Positions 63,078 through 64,000 of a DNA stretch of 64,000 nt are shown piece after piece. Position numbers and translations under genes: made by a program. The first letter of the stretch is position 1; every line of letters begins with the position of its first letter. The stretch lies in the NCBI RefSeq assembly GCF_002873335.1, contig NZ_MCUW01000078.1:217617-281616 (forward strand). Direction: 5' to 3'. The DNA is from Vibrio sp. 10N.286.49.B1 (lineage in GTDB: Bacteria > Pseudomonadota > Gammaproteobacteria > Enterobacterales > Vibrionaceae). The notes beneath the pieces are model-generated. The model was not told where the DNA came from and did no database searches. It was given only the letters and a program-made list of their open reading frames with translations.

Positions 63078-63098
63078 GCCGAATTAATGGAGAGAACG

Positions 63099-64000
63099 AT
63101 GAAAGGTGATATTGGTGTAATTGGTTTGGCTGTAATGGGTCAGAACCTTATCCTAAACATGAACGATCACGGCTTTAAAGTTGTGGCGCATAACCGTACT
63201 GCTGCCAAAGTTGACGAATTCTTAGAAGGCCCTGCGAAAGGCACTGACATTGTTGGCGCTTATTCATTAGAAGAGCTGGTTGATAAGCTAGAAACACCAC
63301 GTAAAGTGATGCTTATGGTTCGTGCTGGTGACGTGGTAGACACGTTCATCGACAAGCTTGTCCCGCTTCTAGACAAAGGCGACATCATCATTGATGGTGG
63401 TAACACTAACTTCCCAGACACAAACCGTCGTGTTGCCGCGCTTCGCGAGAAAGGCATCCACTTCATCGGTACGGGTGTTTCTGGTGGTGAAGAAGGCGCG
63501 CGTTTTGGTCCTTCAATCATGCCAGGCGGTTCTCCTGAAGCTTGGGAAGCGGTTAAGCCTATCTTCCAAGGTATCTCTGCGAAAACTGACGCAGGTGAGC
63601 CTTGTTGTGATTGGGTTGGTAACGATGGTGCTGGTCACTTCGTTAAGATGGTTCACAATGGCATCGAATACGGTGACATGCAGCTAATCACTGAAGCATA
63701 CCAGTTCATGAAAGATGGCCTAGGTATGAACCACGACGAAATGCAGGCGGTATTTGCTGATTGGAACAAAACGGAGCTAGACAGCTACCTAGTAGAAATC
63801 ACGGCTGACATCCTTGGCTACAAAGATGAAGACGGTGAAGCGCTAGTTGAGAAGATCCTAGACACGGCTGGCCAAAAAGGTACAGGCAAATGGACAGGTA
63901 TCAACGCACTAGACATGGGTATCCCACTGACTCTAATCACTGAGTCTGTATTCTCTCGTTGCCTATCTGCACTTAAAGACCAACGTGTTGAAGCTGAAAA
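63099..64000 (+). CDS. gnd: 6-phosphogluconate dehydrogenase (5' part, cut by the window end)
   Basis: The first 300 codons of Gnd, which oxidises and decarboxylates 6-phosphogluconate to ribulose-5-phosphate. The nucleotide motif IGLAVMGQNLILNMNDHG, the signature GTGVSGGEEGARFGPSIMPGG and the catalytic lysine region GHFVKMVHNGIEYGDMQL are present. It continues past the window. It starts at ATG 63099 with GGAGAG upstream. It uses common codons of highly expressed vibrio genes (for example GGT, CTA, CGT), fitting a central metabolic role. Confidence 0.97.
   Translation, partial: MKGDIGVIGLAVMGQNLILNMNDHGFKVVAHNRTAAKVDEFLEGPAKGTDIVGAYSLEELVDKLETPRKVMLMVRAGDVVDTFIDKLVPLLDKGDIIIDGGNTNFPDTNRRVAALREKGIHFIGTGVSGGEEGARFGPSIMPGGSPEAWEAVKPIFQGISAKTDAGEPCCDWVGNDGAGHFVKMVHNGIEYGDMQLITEAYQFMKDGLGMNHDEMQAVFADWNKTELDSYLVEITADILGYKDEDGEALVEKILDTAGQKGTGKWTGINALDMGIPLTLITESVFSRCLSALKDQRVEAE

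Noticed and set aside
1..64000. tRNA, rRNA, CRISPR arrays, insertion sequences and FMN or preQ1 riboswitches.
   Set aside because: I looked for tRNA T-loops, regularly spaced repeats, transposase motifs and riboswitch cores upstream of ribA and queD, and found none that I can support.

Overview
The window reads as chromosomal DNA of a marine gammaproteobacterium of the family Vibrionaceae, most likely a Vibrio. RibA, AsnS, QueD, SdaA, SdaC and aspartate aminotransferase read like the enteric/vibrio versions. From memory, the gene order ribA - imelysin cluster - L,D-transpeptidase - asnS - heme-motif chemoreceptor - queD - sdaA - sdaC - nudL - pabB - fumarase - ycjXF resembles the V. cholerae chromosome around VC1263-VC1307. 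I see no tRNA, rRNA, insertion sequence, integrase, phage gene or CRISPR array. The window starts just before ribA and ends inside gnd.

Layout. 0.1-6 kb: ribA, then a probably Fur-controlled periplasmic cluster of imelysin (M75), di-heme DUF1111 protein, imelysin-like lipoprotein and DUF1513 protein. 6-10 kb: YcbB-type L,D-transpeptidase, GloC-type hydrolase, a DUF2982-like membrane protein and a basic winged-helix protein. 10.2-15.5 kb: a TRAP importer (dctP, dctQ, dctM) followed by a Cache-domain histidine kinase and a NarL-type regulator. 15.5-20 kb: two BCCT betaine-type transporters flanking a MarR regulator. 20-31 kb: a dCache chemoreceptor, an exonuclease/DUF294 signalling pair, aspartate aminotransferase, asnS and a chemoreceptor with a c-type heme motif. 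31-36.7 kb: a PIG-V-like glycosyltransferase with a partner gene whose start is problematic, queD, the serine catabolic operon sdaC-sdaA and nudL.

36.7-45.3 kb is the most accessory-looking region. It holds a stand-alone HPt protein, an RpoS-like sigma factor, two small paralogous proteins of unknown family, an EAL phosphodiesterase with a degenerate GGDEF domain, a 485-residue protein I do not recognise, and an H-NOX sensor coupled to a hybrid histidine kinase. This is a dense signalling block (nitric oxide/oxygen, phosphorelay, cyclic-di-GMP, alternative sigma factor) inserted between otherwise conserved metabolic genes. It is the best candidate for an undescribed system.

45.3-51.3 kb: pabB, class I fumarase, a small membrane protein, ycjX-ycjF. 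51.3-59.7 kb: an AcoR-type sigma-54 activator diverges from a six-gene ABC importer of the rhizobial glycerol type (two unequal ATPases, two permeases, a DUF2160 membrane protein, a large binding protein), with a clear -24/-12 promoter. 59.8-64 kb: a second L-serine dehydratase, zwf and the 5' part of gnd, with no pgl between zwf and gnd.

The genes together suggest uptake and catabolism of small organic solutes (TRAP substrate, betaine, serine, probably glycerol) linked to redox, NO and iron sensing. Motifs and positions were read directly. Family names come from recall of the families. Regulation and substrates are inference.
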